Shown piece by piece: positions 1 to 9,106 of a stretch of DNA of 64,000 nucleotides. Below the pieces are notes generated by a model. That model worked only from the letters and a program-made list of their open reading frames with translations. It did no database searches and was not told where the DNA came from. The number at the start of each line of letters is the position of its first letter. Positions within the stretch are counted from its first letter, which is position 1. Both the position numbers and the translations under genes were made by a program. This DNA comes from Pseudomonas sp. v388 (GTDB lineage: Bacteria; Pseudomonadota; Gammaproteobacteria; Pseudomonadales; Pseudomonadaceae): NCBI RefSeq assembly GCF_003935425.1, contig NZ_RHQN01000008.1, positions 1-64,000 on the forward strand, written 5' to 3'.

Positions 1-3000
1 AGCAGCGGGCGTACCCCCTTGCCACGCGTGACCCGCCATCTGATCGCTCCCGGCTTCGGCCAGCCGCAGGTCGACGTACGCTACACCTACCCGCAGAACC
101 ACAATTTTCTGGGCTTCGGACTCACGCTGTCCTGGGCTGAGGACGGCTACGACAACCTGTTCAAGTATCTTGGGGAGTACGAATATCACTGCGACGAAAC
201 CTGGTGGGTCGATGAAAAAGCCGTGCGCAGCATCGAGCGATCCTTCAACCGGTTTCACTTGCTGAGCAGGGAAGTCACCATCCAGAACAACAGCCGCAAG
301 CAGGTCGACCACACGTACAACTACCTGGTCGGCCAGCCCTACGACCAGCAGCCCAACGATTGCCAGCTGCCCAAAGACGTTACGACCAGCTGGTCCGAGC
401 TTGATGATCCGACCCGCTTGCGCAGCGAATCGGTGACCAGCCTGTACGACACCCACGGCAATCTGATCGAGCAGACCCAGGCCAACGGCATCGTCGAAGA
501 GAGCAAGTGGTATGCCGCCGCCGGTGAAGACGGCTGCCCGCCGGACCCGGAAGGTTTCGTGCGCAATCTCAAAGAAAAAACCGTAATCCCGGCTGCCGGG
601 GCGCAAGGTCAGGCATCGACTCTGGTTACCCGGTTTCGCTACCGGGCATTGAACGCGCTGGCTGACAGCGGCTTTCCGGACTGGCTGGCCACAGAGCGTG
701 AAACCCTGCTGCAGCAAGGATCGCCCGAACTGGAACTCCAGCGCGAAGAGACCGAATATCACGAGGACGTCAGCGACGCTTTTCTCCACGGACGCATTGC
801 ACGACGCATCGTGACTCTGAATGGCAAGGCCACGACAACGGCGTTTGCCTACAGCAAGCAGGACAGCGAAGAACTTCAGGAAAGCGTGGAAGAAGTGGTG
901 CAGATCCTGAGCGGGTTCGACGGCACCAGTAAAACCGTCACCTTGCAGAACTCATTGTTCAATGGAGAACCGTTGCTCAGTCGCGACGACAACGATGTCG
1001 AGATACGCTACGTCTACGACAATCTTCGACGTGTCGTGAAGGAGACCGTAGCGCCGGGCACCGAGTACGAGGCCAGCCGGCGCTATGAGTACCTCCTGTG
1101 CGCCAGTTCCGGTGATCAGGCCGAGCAAACCCTGTTCGACGTCAAACAGGTGAAAACGGTGACCCGCTTTGATGGGCTCAACCGCGCCATTCATGAAGAA
1201 CGCGATGACGCGGACTGCCCGACCGAGTGCCCTGTGCTTCGGCAGACCTACTCGGCCCTGTACGACCCTTGGGACCGCCTGGTGGAAGAAACCCGGATCG
1301 ACTGGCTGGAAACTGCGGCATTGCCCCTGACCAGCCGTTATGAGTACGACGATTGGGGCGAGCAGCGCTGTGTCACCGGCCCGGACGGCGTGCGGACCAT
1401 CGAGGAAACCGACCCCATCGGCAGTGCCGAGTCAGCGGGCCCGATCCGCAGGGCCTGGAGCGAGCACGGCTCCCCGGCTATCGCCACCGGGGTCACCGTC
1501 ACCTGGCTCAATCTGTTCGAAAAACCCACCCGGGTGGAGCGTCTGGATGCTGGCCAGAAGCAGGTCAGTCTGACCAGGACGCTGTATGACGGCCTGGGTC
1601 GCAGCGTCGAACAGACCGTAGGCGTTGGCCAGCTGTTGCGGGTGACCGGCTATGAATACGACCCGTTCGACCGGCTGACCAAGACCACTCTGCCGGATAC
1701 CGCCGTGGTGCATCGCAGCTATGCAGCGCACAGCAGCGAGGATCTGCCGGTATCTGTCAGCGTCGAGCACGGCACCAGAACCGTGACGCTTGGCGAGCAG
1801 GAATTCGACGGCCTGGACCGGATGATCCGGTCGGTGACCGGCGGCCGTGAAAAGCGCTTCGAGTACCTGCCGGGCCAGATGCGTCCGTACCAGGTCACCA
1901 CGCCCGGCGGCCAGACCATCGGTTACGACTACCGCCCGCAACTGGGCGACGACCCGCTGCATCGCTACCTGCCAGACAGCATCACCGCCGATTATGAGTA
2001 CGACGCTGAAAATGCCCGGCTGCTCACTTGCCGGGAGCAGGGTGAAGCGCTGACCCGCGAATACTTCAGTACCGGCGAGTTGAAAAGCGAGCAGAGGCAA
2101 ACCCCGGAAGGCAATTTTTCCATGCTCTATCGCTACAGCCGACTCGGCCTGATGCTGGGATACACCGATGTCTTCGGCCAGGAGCAGACCTGCCGCTACG
2201 ATGCCGCAGGCCGTCTGGAACATACCGGGCTTGGGACCATCGCCAGCGACTTCACCTATGACGCGCTGGGCCGAGTCGAAACCATTGAAACCAGGGACAG
2301 CGCCACCGTGCAGCACCTGAAGGTCACCCTGGAGTACGACGATTTCGGGCGCGAGATCCTGCGAACTTTCGATCTCGAGGGTACCGAGCAGCAACTGGTG
2401 CAGACCTACGACGACGTCGACAAATTGCATAGCCGCAGCCTCCGGCAAGGGACCAGCGTGCTGCGCGAGGAAACCTTCGAATATGACGTGCGCGGACGTT
2501 TGAGCAACTACGCATGCACTGGCACCCAGTGTCCGGTCGACCCCTACGGCAAGGTCATCGATAGCCAGATATTCACCCATAGCGCGGTGGACAATCTCAC
2601 GGCGGTCCTGACCCAGTTCAATGGCGGCGTCAATCGTGCGCTGTACCACTACGATGGAGTCGATCCTGTTCAGCTGAGCCGGGTGAGCAATAGCCACGCC
2701 GACTATCCCGCGGCGATCCAGCTGACCTATGACGACGACGGCAACCTGACCCGAGACGAACAGGGCCGGGTACTCAAGTACGATGCTTTGGGACGGTTGA
2801 TCGAAGTCAGTGGCGACGGTGGCGGCCGCTATCGGTACGACGCGCTGGACAGCCTGTCGAGCCACGCCGATGCCGGCGGCAATGTCAACGAACAGCGCTT
2901 TTACCGGGACGGCGAGTTGGCCAGTCAATGGGAGGACACCAAAAAAAAAACGTTCCTGAGGGGCGGTGACGTGCTGCTGGTGCAATATCAGATGGCACCC

Positions 3001-3996
3001 GATCCTCAAACCCTGCTGCTGGCGGTCAACGACAGCAACACCGTCTTGAGTGAAATCGAGACAGCCGCGACCCACGCCAGGGCGTACACCGCCTTCGGCC
3101 ATTCCAGCGGCGCCGCTGCGCCGTTGAGCCCGCTGGGTTTCAACGGCGAGCTGACCGAGCCTGGTACCGGCTGGCAATTGCTGGGTAAGGGTTATCGGGC
3201 TTACAACCCGGTACTGGCGCGTTTTCACAGTCCGGACAGCCGGAGTCCATTCGGGGAGGGTGGCTTGAACGCCTATGCGTATTGCAAAGGGGATCCGGTC
3301 AACTACGTCGATCCGACCGGGCACAGCTTCTGGTCCGCGATGGGCAGGATGCTGAGCAGGGCGATTAGCCGGATCGGCAGGGCGCGAGCACAGTCCTTTG
3401 GTCTGAATCAGACAGCCGATGATTTAGTCAACGCAGGTCGTTCTTCCCGAAGCGGTTCCGTCGCCTCAAGCACGTCGGAGACGGCTTCTTCCAACGTTGG
3501 CAACGTTGTAAGCCAGGCATCCGCCAGTGAGAAGACCCCGTCATGGACGGCTTCCCAGTCCGGCGGAGCGAGCAAGGACTTCGCGACCACTGGCTGGCAG
3601 AGCGGTTCTATTCCTGACCTGGATATCGCCCCGGCTGCCATGGGTAGCGTGGGGGGCGATGTAGCTGTCCCGAGTGAAATTGCTCTCGACACAGTTTTGC
3701 CACCAGGATTCAATCCTGCGAGGAGGGGGGCTATCTATCATCCGCCTGGGCCCGGACCGGCAACCCTGCTAGCTAGACAGCCGCTCTATCGGCCTTTTCC
3801 TAGAGGCGCCCCGGTCGTTCCAGGGACATCGCCTGAAACACATCACCAAGAACTGCTACGGGTGGTCCGGTCGCGTTTTGGGTCTTCGCTCCCCCCACTC
3901 GCATACGATCCGCCTCCCAGCTACGATCTGCTTCCCCGCTACGATCTGCCTCCCAGCTACGATGCAGTGATGGCCCTGATACGACAGGGTCCCTAG
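1..3996 (+). CDS. RHS/YD-repeat protein, TccC-like toxin C component (5' end outside window)
   Basis: The frame is open from base 1 without a stop or a convincing ribosome site, so the N-terminus lies to the left; TTG at 19 is only the first possible internal start. Many YD repeats (for example YEYDPFDRL, YDALGRVE, YDALGRLIEV) lead to the RHS core ending NYVDPTGH near residue 1102, counted from base 19. In TccC-type and other RHS proteins the repeats form a cocoon, and the core end is where the C-terminal peptide is released. The last 220 residues are Ser/Ala-rich, then Pro-rich, and end in PPSYD repeats; I recognise no toxin fold there. No immunity gene follows: six bases later comes a convergent LuxR-type gene. 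The family call is firm, the activity unknown. Confidence 0.85.
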   Translation, partial: SSGRTPLPRVTRHLIAPGFGQPQVDVRYTYPQNHNFLGFGLTLSWAEDGYDNLFKYLGEYEYHCDETWWVDEKAVRSIERSFNRFHLLSREVTIQNNSRKQVDHTYNYLVGQPYDQQPNDCQLPKDVTTSWSELDDPTRLRSESVTSLYDTHGNLIEQTQANGIVEESKWYAAAGEDGCPPDPEGFVRNLKEKTVIPAAGAQGQASTLVTRFRYRALNALADSGFPDWLATERETLLQQGSPELELQREETEYHEDVSDAFLHGRIARRIVTLNGKATTTAFAYSKQDSEELQESVEEVVQILSGFDGTSKTVTLQNSLFNGEPLLSRDDNDVEIRYVYDNLRRVVKETVAPGTEYEASRRYEYLLCASSGDQAEQTLFDVKQVKTVTRFDGLNRAIHEERDDADCPTECPVLRQTYSALYDPWDRLVEETRIDWLETAALPLTSRYEYDDWGEQRCVTGPDGVRTIEETDPIGSAESAGPIRRAWSEHGSPAIATGVTVTWLNLFEKPTRVERLDAGQKQVSLTRTLYDGLGRSVEQTVGVGQLLRVTGYEYDPFDRLTKTTLPDTAVVHRSYAAHSSEDLPVSVSVEHGTRTVTLGEQEFDGLDRMIRSVTGGREKRFEYLPGQMRPYQVTTPGGQTIGYDYRPQLGDDPLHRYLPDSITADYEYDAENARLLTCREQGEALTREYFSTGELKSEQRQTPEGNFSMLYRYSRLGLMLGYTDVFGQEQTCRYDAAGRLEHTGLGTIASDFTYDALGRVETIETRDSATVQHLKVTLEYDDFGREILRTFDLEGTEQQLVQTYDDVDKLHSRSLRQGTSVLREETFEYDVRGRLSNYACTGTQCPVDPYGKVIDSQIFTHSAVDNLTAVLTQFNGGVNRALYHYDGVDPVQLSRVSNSHADYPAAIQLTYDDDGNLTRDEQGRVLKYDALGRLIEVSGDGGGRYRYDALDSLSSHADAGGNVNEQRFYRDGELASQWEDTKKKTFLRGGDVLLVQYQMAPDPQTLLLAVNDSNTVLSEIETAATHARAYTAFGHSSGAAAPLSPLGFNGELTEPGTGWQLLGKGYRAYNPVLARFHSPDSRSPFGEGGLNAYAYCKGDPVNYVDPTGHSFWSAMGRMLSRAISRIGRARAQSFGLNQTADDLVNAGRSSRSGSVASSTSETASSNVGNVVSQASASEKTPSWTASQSGGASKDFATTGWQSGSIPDLDIAPAAMGSVGGDVAVPSEIALDTVLPPGFNPARRGAIYHPPGPGPATLLARQPLYRPFPRGAPVVPGTSPETHHQELLRVVRSRFGSSLPPLAYDPPPSYDLLPRYDLPPSYDAVMALIRQGP
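2941..2950 (+). repeat. A10 homopolymer inside the RHS coding region
   Basis: Ten consecutive A residues encode three lysines plus the first base of a threonine codon, at about residues 975-977 of the visible RHS protein. Such a run stands out in this GC-rich DNA. Slippage would shift the frame before the RHS core and remove the core and C-terminal peptide. Confidence 0.9.
3913..3966 (+). repeat. Three 18-bp tandem units encoding (L/P)P(S/R)YD(L/A)
   Basis: Three in-frame 18-bp units begin at 3913, 3931 and 3949. The first and third are identical except for the last codon, and the middle one differs at three bases. They encode PPSYDL, LPRYDL and PPSYDA, giving the extreme C-terminus of the RHS protein two PPxY motifs and one degenerate copy. 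Confidence 0.9.
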
Positions 3997-4002
3997 CGAG
4001 CA

Positions 4003-4269
4003 TCACAACAGGATGATTCCCTGCACAATCGCCATCACCAACGCCGCCCGCAGCGAGCTCACGCCAAATTTGCGCCGGATATTGCACATGTGGAAATTGA
4101 TCGCCGCTTCGCTGCGGCCCAGGATGCGGGCGATCTCCCAGGCAGACTTGCCTTTGGCGGCCCACTCCAGAACTTCGTGTTCCTTGGCGGTGAGCCTGAC
4201 CCTGGATGGATCGGGTGCGCAGTACAGGGGTAATGATGCATCACCGGTGCGCGGGTTTGCGTGTTTCAT
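4003..4269 (-). CDS. Stand-alone LuxR-type HTH transcriptional regulator
   Basis: This 88-residue protein is almost only a LuxR/GerE DNA-binding domain, at about residues 25-85: LTAKEHEVLEWAAKGKS, then EIARILGRSEAAINFHMCNI as the recognition part, then RRKFGV. No receiver or autoinducer domain precedes it, and AAGGAC is a good ribosome site upstream of the ATG at 4269. It is convergent with the RHS gene with 6 bp between stop codons. Small LuxR proteins often sit near Tc/RHS toxin genes in pseudomonads, so a role in toxin expression is plausible but inferred. Its ligand and targets cannot be read from the sequence. Confidence 0.8.
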   Translation of the reverse strand: MKHANPRTGDASLPLYCAPDPSRVRLTAKEHEVLEWAAKGKSAWEIARILGRSEAAINFHMCNIRRKFGVSSLRAALVMAIVQGIILL

Positions 4270-4393
4270 TCTGAAGTCCTTTTTCTGAACGAGTACCGCG
4301 TCACCTTAACGCGGTTCGCCGTGGCCGAAACCTGTCAGAACTATCAGCGGCGCCCGGGATTTCCGGCCGTTTGAACGCCTGCCCTATGCGTTT

Positions 4394-4445
4394 TTTACGC
4401 CGTCTTTACGCCCCTTGCTGCTCCTTGCTCTCGTTCCTTTACGCC
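4394..4445 (+). promoter_or_regulatory. Three phased TTTACGCC direct repeats, candidate KdpE operator
   Basis: TTTACGCC occurs exactly at 4394-4401, 4405-4412 and 4438-4445. The starts are 11 and 33 bp apart, so all copies face the same side of the helix. As I remember it, the E. coli KdpE site has two TTTAYAC-like half-sites about 11 bp apart. The boxes end 54 bp before the kdpF start. A weak -10-like GACAAT lies at 4455-4460. Operator function is inferred. Confidence 0.55.
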
Positions 4446-4499
4446 CGGTTTTCCGACAATGCCTGCCACGCGGCCTTTGCCGTACAAGGGGAATTCTGG

Positions 4500-4589
4500 A
4501 TGAGCGTTATGGATGCTATCTCGCTGCTGATGGGCGCCGGGTTGTTCGTGTATCTGTTGGTGGCGCTGCTGCGCGCCGACCGGACTTAG
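4500..4589 (+). CDS. kdpF: KdpF, small membrane subunit of the Kdp potassium ATPase
   Basis: This 29-residue protein, MSVMDAISLLMGAGLFVYLL followed by VALLRADRT, is one hydrophobic helix with a positively charged C-terminal end, typical for KdpF, which stabilises the KdpABC complex in the inner membrane. The ATG at 4500 follows AAGGGG. The frame stays open upstream, but that part has no KdpF character and overlaps the putative operators. The kdpA ribosome site (AGGAGC) overlaps the kdpF stop, consistent with translational coupling. Confidence 0.9.
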   Translation: MSVMDAISLLMGAGLFVYLLVALLRADRT

Positions 4590-4597
4590 GAGCGGCC

Positions 4598-6304
4598 ATG
4601 CACAGTTATGACTACCTGTTGATCCTGGCCTTTCTGGTGCTGCTGCTGTTGCCGGCACCCTGGCTTGGGCGTTTCTATTATCGCGTCATGGAAGGCGAGC
4701 GCACCTGGCTCAGCCCTGTGCTGGGGCCGGTCGAGCGGATCTGCTACCGGATTTCCGGGGTGGACCCGCAGATCGAGCAATCCTGGAAGCAGTACGCCGT
4801 CGCCTTGCTGGCGTTCAACCTGGCGGGCTTTGTCCTGTTGTTCGCGATCCTTGTGCTGCAGGGCGCGTTGCCGCTCAATCCGCAACAACTGCCGGGCATG
4901 GAATGGTCGCTGGCGTTCAACACCACCATGAGTTTTGTCGGCAACACCAACTGGCAGGCTTACAGTGGCGAAGCGTCATTGAGCTACCTGAGCCAGATGG
5001 TCGGTCTGACCGTGCAGAACTTCGTCAGTGCCGCCACTGGCCTGGCCGTGCTGGTCGCGCTGTGTCGCGGCATCAGCCGCCGTTCTTCACAAACCCTGGG
5101 CAACTTCTGGGCGGACCTGACCCGCGGTACGCTGTACGGCCTGCTGCCGATCAGCCTGCTGGTGGCGCTGCTGCTGGTCTGGCAGGGCGTGCCGCAGAAC
5201 TTTGCGCATTATGTGGACGCACTGACCCTGCAAGGCGCTGATCAAAGCCTGCCGATGGGGCCGGCGGCCAGCCAGATCGCCATCAAGCAACTGGGCACCA
5301 ACGGCGGCGGTTTCTTCGGCGTCAACTCGGCGCACCCGTTCGAAAACCCTACCGCCTGGAGCAACCTCATCGAGCTGGTGTCGATCCTGCTGATCCCGGC
5401 GGCACTGGTGTTTACCTTCGGCCACTACGTCAAGGACATGCGCCAGAGCCGGGCGATCCTGGCCTGCATGCTGACTTTGTTGTTGATCGGCGGCGCAGTC
5501 TCGTTGTGGGCCGAGTACCAGCCCAACCCGACCCTGAACCTGACGGGTGTCGAGCAGACCGCGCCGCTGGAAGGCAAGGAAACCCGCTTTGGCACTACCG
5601 GCAGCGTGCTCTGGTCGGTGGCGACGACGGCGGCGTCCAACGGTTCGGTCAACGCCATGCACGACAGCCTCAACCCGCTGACCGGCATGGTCGCGCTGGT
5701 CAACATGATGCTCGGCGAGGTGGTGTTCGGCGGCGTCGGCGTGGGCCTCAACGGCTTGCTGCTGAACGTGTTGATCGCGGTGTTCCTGGCCGGGTTGATG
5801 ATCGGCCGCACCCCGGAATACCTGGGCAAGAAACTTCAGGCACGGGAAGTCCAGCTGCTGGTCGCCACTTTGCTGGTGATGCCGGTGGGCGTGCTGGTGC
5901 TGGGCGCCATCGCCGCCAGCCTGCCAGGCCCGGCGAGCGTGGTGAGCAATCCCGGACCCCATGGCTTCAGCCAGTTGCTCTACGCCTACACCTCGGCCAC
6001 GGCCAACAACGGCTCGGCGTTCGGTGGCTTCGGCGCCAACACCACCTTCCACAACCTGATGCTGAGCCTGGCGATTTTCATCGGTCGCTTCGGTTACATC
6101 CTGCCGGTGCTGGCGTTGGCGGGCAGCCTGGCGATGAAGAAGGCTGCGCCTCAGGGAGCGGCTCAGGGCCAGGACAGTTTCCCGACCCACGGCCCGCTGT
6201 TCGTGACCTTGCTGACCGTCACCATCCTGCTGGTGGGTGGCCTGACTTTCCTGCCGACCCTGGCACTGGGGCCGATTGCCGAACATCTGAGCCTGGGCTT
6301 GTGA
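4598..6304 (+). CDS. kdpA: KdpA, potassium-translocating subunit
   Basis: KdpA is the channel-like, K+-selective subunit of the P-type ATPase KdpFABC in the inner membrane. The 568-residue protein is slightly longer than E. coli KdpA (557). It begins [20 protein letters not shown] and has about ten hydrophobic segments with KdpA pore-loop motifs: [14 protein letters not shown] near 110, [20 protein letters not shown] near 235, and [13 protein letters not shown] near 470. The ATG at 4598 has AGGAGC eight bases upstream; longer upstream extensions of the frame run through kdpF and are not used. Second gene of the kdpFABC operon. Confidence 0.97.
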   Translation: MHSYDYLLILAFLVLLLLPAPWLGRFYYRVMEGERTWLSPVLGPVERICYRISGVDPQIEQSWKQYAVALLAFNLAGFVLLFAILVLQGALPLNPQQLPGMEWSLAFNTTMSFVGNTNWQAYSGEASLSYLSQMVGLTVQNFVSAATGLAVLVALCRGISRRSSQTLGNFWADLTRGTLYGLLPISLLVALLLVWQGVPQNFAHYVDALTLQGADQSLPMGPAASQIAIKQLGTNGGGFFGVNSAHPFENPTAWSNLIELVSILLIPAALVFTFGHYVKDMRQSRAILACMLTLLLIGGAVSLWAEYQPNPTLNLTGVEQTAPLEGKETRFGTTGSVLWSVATTAASNGSVNAMHDSLNPLTGMVALVNMMLGEVVFGGVGVGLNGLLLNVLIAVFLAGLMIGRTPEYLGKKLQAREVQLLVATLLVMPVGVLVLGAIAASLPGPASVVSNPGPHGFSQLLYAYTSATANNGSAFGGFGANTTFHNLMLSLAIFIGRFGYILPVLALAGSLAMKKAAPQGAAQGQDSFPTHGPLFVTLLTVTILLVGGLTFLPTLALGPIAEHLSLGL

Positions 6305-6329
6305 GCCCTGTTCACCACGAGAAACGATC

Positions 6330-8408
6330 ATGAACATGCCTGTTGATGCTGAAAAAACGGCCGGCGCTCAAACCGGCGCTCACACCGCACAACCACCTGC
6401 CAGGACCGGCTTCGGCGCCCTGTGGCGCCCGGCGCTGGTGCAGGCCTTCGTCAAGCTCGACCCGCGTCAGCTCAAGCGTTCGCCGGTGATGCTGGTGGTC
6501 GAGCTGACCGCGATCCTGACCACCGTGCTGTGCGTGATTCCCGATCCGCAAGTGCCGACCTACGTTGCGGCGCAGATCGCGCTGTGGTTGTGGTTCACCG
6601 TGTTGTTCGCCAACTTTGCCGAGGCGCTGGCCGAAGGCCGGGGCAAGGCGCGTGCCGACAGCCTCAAGGCCGGCAGCGAAGGGCTCAAGGCCCGGCGTCG
6701 CGCCGAGGACGGCAGCTTTCGGGTGATCAACGCCGGTGAGCTGCGCAAGGGCGACGTAGTGCGGGTCGAAGCCGGAGAAATGATTCCCGGCGACGGCGAA
6801 GTGATCGAAGGCATTGCGGCGGTCAACGAAGCGGCAATCACCGGGGAGTCCGCGCCGGTGATCCGCGAGTCGGGCGGCGACCGTTCGGCGGTCACCGGCA
6901 ACACTCGGCTGGTGTCCGACTGGTTGCTCGTGCGCATCAGCAGCAATCCCGGCGAGTCGACCCTGGACCGCATGATCGCGCTGGTCGAGGGCGCCAAGCG
7001 CCAGAAGACGCCCAACGAAGTGGCGCTGGATATCCTGCTGATCGGCCTGACCTTGGTCTTCCTGCTGGTGGTCATCACCTTGCAGCCGTTCGCCCGGTTC
7101 GCCGGCGGCAGCCTGCCGCTGGTGTTTCTGGTGGCGCTGCTGGTGACCCTGATTCCCACCACCATCGGCGGCCTGCTGTCGGCCATCGGTATTGCGGGGA
7201 TGGACCGACTGGTGCGCCTGAACGTCATCGCCAAGTCCGGCCGTGCGGTGGAAGCGGCGGGGGATGTGCACGTCCTGCTGCTGGACAAGACCGGCACCAT
7301 CACCTTCGGCAATCGTCGCTGCACGGCCGTGTATGCCGCGCCGGGCGTGACGCCCAAAGAGCTGGGCGAAGGCGCGCTGCTGGCGTCGTTGGCGGATGAC
7401 ACCGCCGAGGGTAAATCCATCGTCGAGTTTCTGCGCAACCTGCATCCGCTCAGCGAGCCGCCGCTGAGCGCGGTCACCGGCGTGCCGTTCAGTGCCGACA
7501 CACGGCTGTCCGGGGTCGATTACCAGGGCCGCGTGTACCGCAAGGGCGCGGTGGATTCGCTGCTGGCGTTCATCGGTATGCAACGCAGCGATCTGCCGGC
7601 GGCGCTGGCCCGGGAAGTGGAGAACATCGCCAAGACCGGCGGCACGCCGTTGCTGGTCTGCGCCGAAGGCAGGCTGCTGGGGGCGATCCACCTCAAAGAC
7701 GTGGTCAAGCCTGGCATCCGCGAGCGCTTCGAGGAACTGCGCAAACTGGGCATTCGCACCGTGATGGTGACCGGCGACAACCCGCTGACCGCCGCGGCCA
7801 TTGCTGCCGAGGCGGGCGTGGATGACGTACTGGCCGAAGCCACGCCGGAGAAGAAGCTCGAACGCATCCGCCACGAACAGAATCAGGGGCGGCTGGTCGC
7901 CATGTGCGGCGACGGTGCCAACGATGCACCGGCACTGGCCCAGGCCGATGTAGGCGTGGCGATGAACGACGGCACCCAGGCCGCGCGGGAAGCGGCCAAT
8001 ATGGTCGATCTGGACAGCGACCCCACCAAGCTGCTGGACGTGGTGCAGGTCGGCAAGGAATTGCTGGTGACCCGTGGCGCGCTGACCACCTTTTCCATCG
8101 CCAACGATGTCGCCAAATACTTCGCGGTACTGCCGGCGCTGTTTGCGGCGATCTACCCGCAACTGGGCATGCTCAACATCATGCAGTTGGCCAGCCCGCA
8201 AAGCGCGATCCTCTCGGCGATTATCTTCAATGCGCTGATCATCGTCGTGTTGATCCCGCTGGCCCTGCGCGGCGTCCGGGTCAAGGCCGCCAGCGCGGCG
8301 CACCTGCTGCGGCGCAACCTGCTGATTTACGGCCTGGGCGGGATTGTCGTGCCGTTCCTGGGGATCAAACTGATCGACCTGTTGCTGGTGGCATTGAACC
8401 TGGCTTGA
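6330..8408 (+). CDS. kdpB: KdpB, ATP-hydrolysing P-type ATPase subunit
   Basis: KdpB energises K+ uptake by ATP-driven autophosphorylation. The 692-residue protein has all P-type ATPase signatures in order: the actuator motif AAITGESAP near 172, the phosphorylation motif [12 protein letters not shown] with Asp319, a nucleotide-binding domain, [20 protein letters not shown] near 480, and the hinge motif [20 protein letters not shown] near 525. Hydrophobic segments flank these domains as in KdpB. It starts 25 bp after kdpA; the ribosome site (GAGAAACG) is modest. Length and motifs match the family with no defects. Confidence 0.97.
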   Translation: MNMPVDAEKTAGAQTGAHTAQPPARTGFGALWRPALVQAFVKLDPRQLKRSPVMLVVELTAILTTVLCVIPDPQVPTYVAAQIALWLWFTVLFANFAEALAEGRGKARADSLKAGSEGLKARRRAEDGSFRVINAGELRKGDVVRVEAGEMIPGDGEVIEGIAAVNEAAITGESAPVIRESGGDRSAVTGNTRLVSDWLLVRISSNPGESTLDRMIALVEGAKRQKTPNEVALDILLIGLTLVFLLVVITLQPFARFAGGSLPLVFLVALLVTLIPTTIGGLLSAIGIAGMDRLVRLNVIAKSGRAVEAAGDVHVLLLDKTGTITFGNRRCTAVYAAPGVTPKELGEGALLASLADDTAEGKSIVEFLRNLHPLSEPPLSAVTGVPFSADTRLSGVDYQGRVYRKGAVDSLLAFIGMQRSDLPAALAREVENIAKTGGTPLLVCAEGRLLGAIHLKDVVKPGIRERFEELRKLGIRTVMVTGDNPLTAAAIAAEAGVDDVLAEATPEKKLERIRHEQNQGRLVAMCGDGANDAPALAQADVGVAMNDGTQAAREAANMVDLDSDPTKLLDVVQVGKELLVTRGALTTFSIANDVAKYFAVLPALFAAIYPQLGMLNIMQLASPQSAILSAIIFNALIIVVLIPLALRGVRVKAASAAHLLRRNLLIYGLGGIVVPFLGIKLIDLLLVALNLA

Positions 8409-8466
8409 GCCGCTGACCCGCTGCATGCCGGGCGGCGTGCAGCGTTACCTGATCGAGGATGTGCAG

Positions 8467-9030
8467 ATGTCGAATGTATTGCGTCCGGCCCTGAGCCTGA
8501 TTCTGTTGATGAGTTTGATCACCGGCGTGGCGTATCCACTGGCGGTGACCGGTGTGGCGCAACTGGCGTTTGCGAAGCAGGCCGACGGCAGCCTGATGCG
8601 CGACGCCGACGGCAAGGTGCGCGGCTCGACACTGATTGCCCAGCCGTTCACCGGCGAAGAGTGGTTCCAGCCGCGGCCCTCGGCAGGTGCCTATGCGACC
8701 GTGGCCAGCGGCGCGAGTAACCTGGCACCCAGCAATCCCGCGCTGGCGAGCCGAGTCACCGAGCAGGCCGCGCAGCTGGCGGTACCCGGCCGGGGCGCGG
8801 TGCCGCTGGCGTTGCTGACCACCTCCGGCAGCGGCCTCGACCCACATCTGTCGCCGGCTGCGGCCGACTGGCAGGTCGCCCGCGTCGCGGCGGCCCGGCA
8901 GATGCCTGCGGATCAAGTGCGGGCACTGGTCGAGGCCAACACCCAGCGCCCGCTGATCGGCCCGCCGGTAGTCAACGTCATGACCTTGAATATGAGCCTG
9001 AATCAGGTACCGTCTGCGCAAAATCTGTAA
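8467..9030 (+). CDS. kdpC: KdpC, accessory subunit of the potassium ATPase
   Basis: KdpC has one N-terminal membrane helix ([20 protein letters not shown]) and a periplasmic domain, and it assists K+ transfer in KdpFABC. Its length of 187 residues is normal. Family motifs include [32 protein letters not shown], and [11 protein letters not shown] followed by [15 protein letters not shown]. The ATG at 8467 follows GAGGAT. The frame is open upstream, but the hydrophobic start and ribosome site fix the choice. Last gene of the transporter part; a REP-like palindrome separates it from kdpD. Confidence 0.96.
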   Translation: MSNVLRPALSLILLMSLITGVAYPLAVTGVAQLAFAKQADGSLMRDADGKVRGSTLIAQPFTGEEWFQPRPSAGAYATVASGASNLAPSNPALASRVTEQAAQLAVPGRGAVPLALLTTSGSGLDPHLSPAAADWQVARVAAARQMPADQVRALVEANTQRPLIGPPVVNVMTLNMSLNQVPSAQNL

Positions 9031-9039
9031 GAGCGGGTT

Positions 9040-9067
9040 TGTGGGAGGCGCCCGGTCCGCTCCCGCA
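9040..9067. repeat. REP-like palindrome between kdpC and kdpD
   Basis: GTGGGAG and CTCCC arms flank a GC-rich centre (gcgcccggtccg), resembling a degenerate pseudomonad REP unit. It lies between the kdpC stop and the kdpD ribosome site and could form a hairpin in the kdp mRNA. Confidence 0.5.
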
Positions 9068-9106
9068 GATTTCTTGCTGACCATAACAACCGAGGTAGTA
9101 AACAAT

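Noticed and set aside
1432-3324. 630-residue open frame opposite the RHS gene
   Set aside because: Low-complexity antisense frame; the RHS/YD repeats on the plus strand explain the region.
3913-3966. CRISPR-like array
   Set aside because: The 18-bp units are in-frame coding repeats without spacers; no cas genes in the window.
6312-8426. 704-residue open frame opposite kdpB
   Set aside because: Antisense shadow of kdpB with Gln/His/Arg-rich composition; kdpB has every P-type ATPase motif.
9041-9106. Upstream GTG start for kdpD
   Set aside because: It would translate the REP-like palindrome; the TTG at 9107 has a ribosome site and yields the usual KdpD N-terminus.
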